Shown: positions 27,101 through 30,100 of the stretch, piece after piece | Position numbering within the stretch: the first letter of the stretch is position 1 | Layout: every line of letters starts with the position of its first letter | Source: Mermis nigrescens | Lineage: Eukaryota; Nematoda; Enoplea; Mermithida; Mermithidae | Direction of reading: 5' to 3' | DNA length: 64,000 nt | Assembly (NCBI GenBank): GCA_036768485.1 | Contig: JAVLUZ010000345.1 | Coordinates: forward strand, 367,785-431,784 | The notes under the pieces: generated by a model | Told to the model about the DNA's origin: nothing | Database searches by the model: none | The model's input: only the letters and a program-made list of their open reading frames with translations | Position numbers and translations under genes: made by a program

Positions 27101-30100
27101 ACACCGCATGTCGCATCCTGTCGGACGCGTGTCGGGCAGAGTCGCATCCGACTATGTCCGACACTCGTCCGACTGGATGCGACATGCGGTGTCGTCCGAT
27201 GTCGGATCGGACATCGGATCCGACTTTCATTCATACTTCATCCGACTTCTTCCGACTTAAAATCAATATTTTCAGCGCAACAAACATTGATGTTTTTATA
27301 TTGTCTCTCTGTCGAACAGCGTTTGTACCATAACTACCATAACTGGGCGTGGGGGGTTGGGGGCATACGTGGGCAGCAAGCAAATTCTGGGGGTGCAAGA
27401 TTTTTTGAAGGTCAAAAAATGGCCTTAAAAATGGTGGTTTGGCGAAAAAACACCATTTTTCGACGTTTCTCATCGGGCACTATCCATTGGCATCAAAAAA
27501 TTGCGAAAAAAACGTAAAAAATTTTCAAAAATTGAATTCTGGGGGTATTTTGATTTCTGGGGGTATTTTGGTTTCTGGGGGTGCATATCCCCAAATTTTT
27601 TCACCCCCCTCCAGAAATAAAAATTAAATGCTGAAAGTATCGAAGTTCGTTTCATGCGCCAATTTATTTAAACTTATTAATTTATTTAAACTTATTTCCC
27701 ACAAATATGGATGTTCTTTAACAGCTATGATTGATAACTCCCTAGTAACGTCGTCAAAATCGCCATTAGCCATTTGCAATTCATTATATAAATTTTACAC
27801 CTGAAAAATACAATAAAATGAATTGACTGCAACAATAAATAGTACAAAATAAACGAGACACGATATGCCACAGCGCTTTTATACGACTAGTACAGAGCAA
27901 TAAATTAAAAATTTAAAGCTTGAAAAATGAAATAGTACAAAATAAACAAGGCGTGCAATGCGCTACATGTCGCGCCAATCTTCCTACACGCTGTAGTTTA
28001 AATTTCATGTGTCGGACGGACGAAAGTTGAAACCAACTCAACTTGTCCGTTCCGACAAAAAAGTCGCATTGTAAAACAGATTATGACGTCATGCGCAAAG
28101 AGAAGTCGGACGCGTGTCGCATGATGTCGGATAATGTCGGACTCATGTCGGTGCGTGTCGGAGCGGTTTTGTCAATTTTCGCATTCCGACACCAAATCGG
28201 ACGGAGTCGGACGAAGTATGAAGGCGCCTTAAGTGTCACATAGACCGCTCGCAAAATGGATATTTGCTCTTCATCAGCAGAGACAAAAATCTGATAAATA
28301 TCTTTATCTTAAAATGTTCCATTCCACAGTTTGTGCTGATTCCGTTTTTTGGTTTATAAACTTTTAGGATGTGAAAATTAGTTTCACATTAGATTCCAAA
28401 AAAGAACTGCTGAAATAGTTGATTTAAATAAAATATGCCAAATAAAAATAAGTCAGGATGAGTATAACAGTTCACCGATAGAGGATTTACAAAGTGCTAA
28501 AGAAGCACACGCATGCGTAAAGTGCTTTAGTGACCAGAGTTCACAGTTTGAAGTGTCTATTAGAAGTTAAAGGCAATCGTTATTTTTTCGAAAAAATACA
28601 ACTACTTGATTTCTTGGCACAAAGTTTTTTGTTTTTTATCTTGTTGAAATCATCGAAATCGCAGCTGCTTAGACGGTTCAGAAATCGTTACATAAAGCGG
28701 AGCAGAGAGAATACAAAGTAAAAGTCTTAATATAATCATCATTCCTAGCAGCATTTTAGAGCGCATGCAAGCTAAGTTCAAGAAATAAGTCTTATTTTTA
28801 TGTCTTTCTCTTTAATGTGTAAAATTCGGATTCATATACAATACGTCGCTTACAATATGATTCGTTATTCCTTATTACATCGAATGTTATAGCCGTATTT
28901 ATGTCGGCGATCTGGGGATTGGCGAACAAACTGATGTTCATACCACTTGAAGCCGGCACGGCTCGCGTTAATAAAATAACCTGAATTGAATTTTTTTAGC
29001 AAATTTCGTAGTATGTTTCAGACAGTTTGAATACGACTTACCCTTGTGTCTTATTTTCCGAATAAAGTATTAGTATTAGTGTTGGCTTTTTACCGACAGA
29101 AAGCTGATATTTTACGGTAACGACGGAAAAACTCGAAAATTAGTCACTTTACGGCAGTGGCGGATCTAGGATTTCCGGCGAAACTGCAGCTTTTTTCAAA
29201 ACACAGTCGAAAATAGGTCTAAACATATGTCCTTCGCATGCAAAATAGCATTTTTCGGCGTTTTACGATGTCTACTTTTATTTAGAATCGCTTTGGGCGC
29301 AAATTTTTTCCTAAAAATGTCAAAATCTTCGAGGATTTTGCTTGTAAAATATTAAATTTGCTTGATACAAGCTTGAATTAATGATCGATTTCCCGCATTT
29401 GAGCATTTGACGATCGAAAAGTTTAGAAATTTATGCTTGAAAATGAAAGAAAACTATGCTAAAAGCTGTTTCTACTCTCAAAAATCGTTTAAAGCCTATC
29501 CTCTGAGTAAAAATATGTAAATACAGGGCCGGTCCGTGTTTACTAAAACAACACGAACACGGGTGTATTTGCCTTCGAGACTTACTTAGGTACTTAGGTA
29601 CTTAGATCTGCTCTCAGCGCTGGCCCCGAACGCTTAGTCTGGGATGACTTCGGTCTTTGGACCCTTACAGACCTTACGGCTTCGATCCCCTCGGTCCTAA
29701 TATTGCTGACCGCTTCTTGTCGGGTGATCTCAGCAGCTACGCACTAAGCCCTAAGACTACCTACCTAAATCTCGGTATTGCCGCGAAGGTCAGTTGACCT
29801 ATCTCAATGCTCAAGTTGATGAATTAACTTCTTTTCTGGGTTAGGCTTGATCAGAAATGTTTTTGGTTCCTAATGTACGTAGCACAATGAAATTTGAAAA
29901 CAACACCAACGAGCTCTAGACTGATCAATCATCATTAAAGATTAAATAATATTTTTGACCAATTTTAGGATTGAGAAAAGAATTAAGACTTTTGAACGAA
30001 ATAAATAATCATACGAAATTCACCTATTCCTCCACCAAAAATCCCGAAATCCTCGACGATGGGAAATTCCGACCTCACCCGCGGTATAGCGAAACCCCTG

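Larger units (their letters stand above)
25661..28229. mobile_element. 2.57-kb palindrome: two inverted copies of a DNA element
   Basis: Arms 25661-27024 and 27062-28229 are near-identical inverted copies around a 37-bp spacer. After removing one later insertion, arm lengths are about 1162 and 1168 bp. Each arm starts and ends with a TIR of the form AGGCNCATTCATACTTCGTC, and inner and outer right ends abut TAA/TTA. Each arm carries a small MADF-type ORF and an R2 copy. TIR form, TWA flanks and the MADF fragment suggest a PIF/Harbinger-like non-autonomous element, but there is no transposase to confirm it. Confidence 0.7.

Noticed and set aside
25554..27333. Overlapping open frames rich in SDIGSD/RRMSHP patterns
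   Set aside because: Derived from the GTCCGAC/GTCGGAC-rich ends of the palindrome; mirrored copies exist in both arms with no protein domain.
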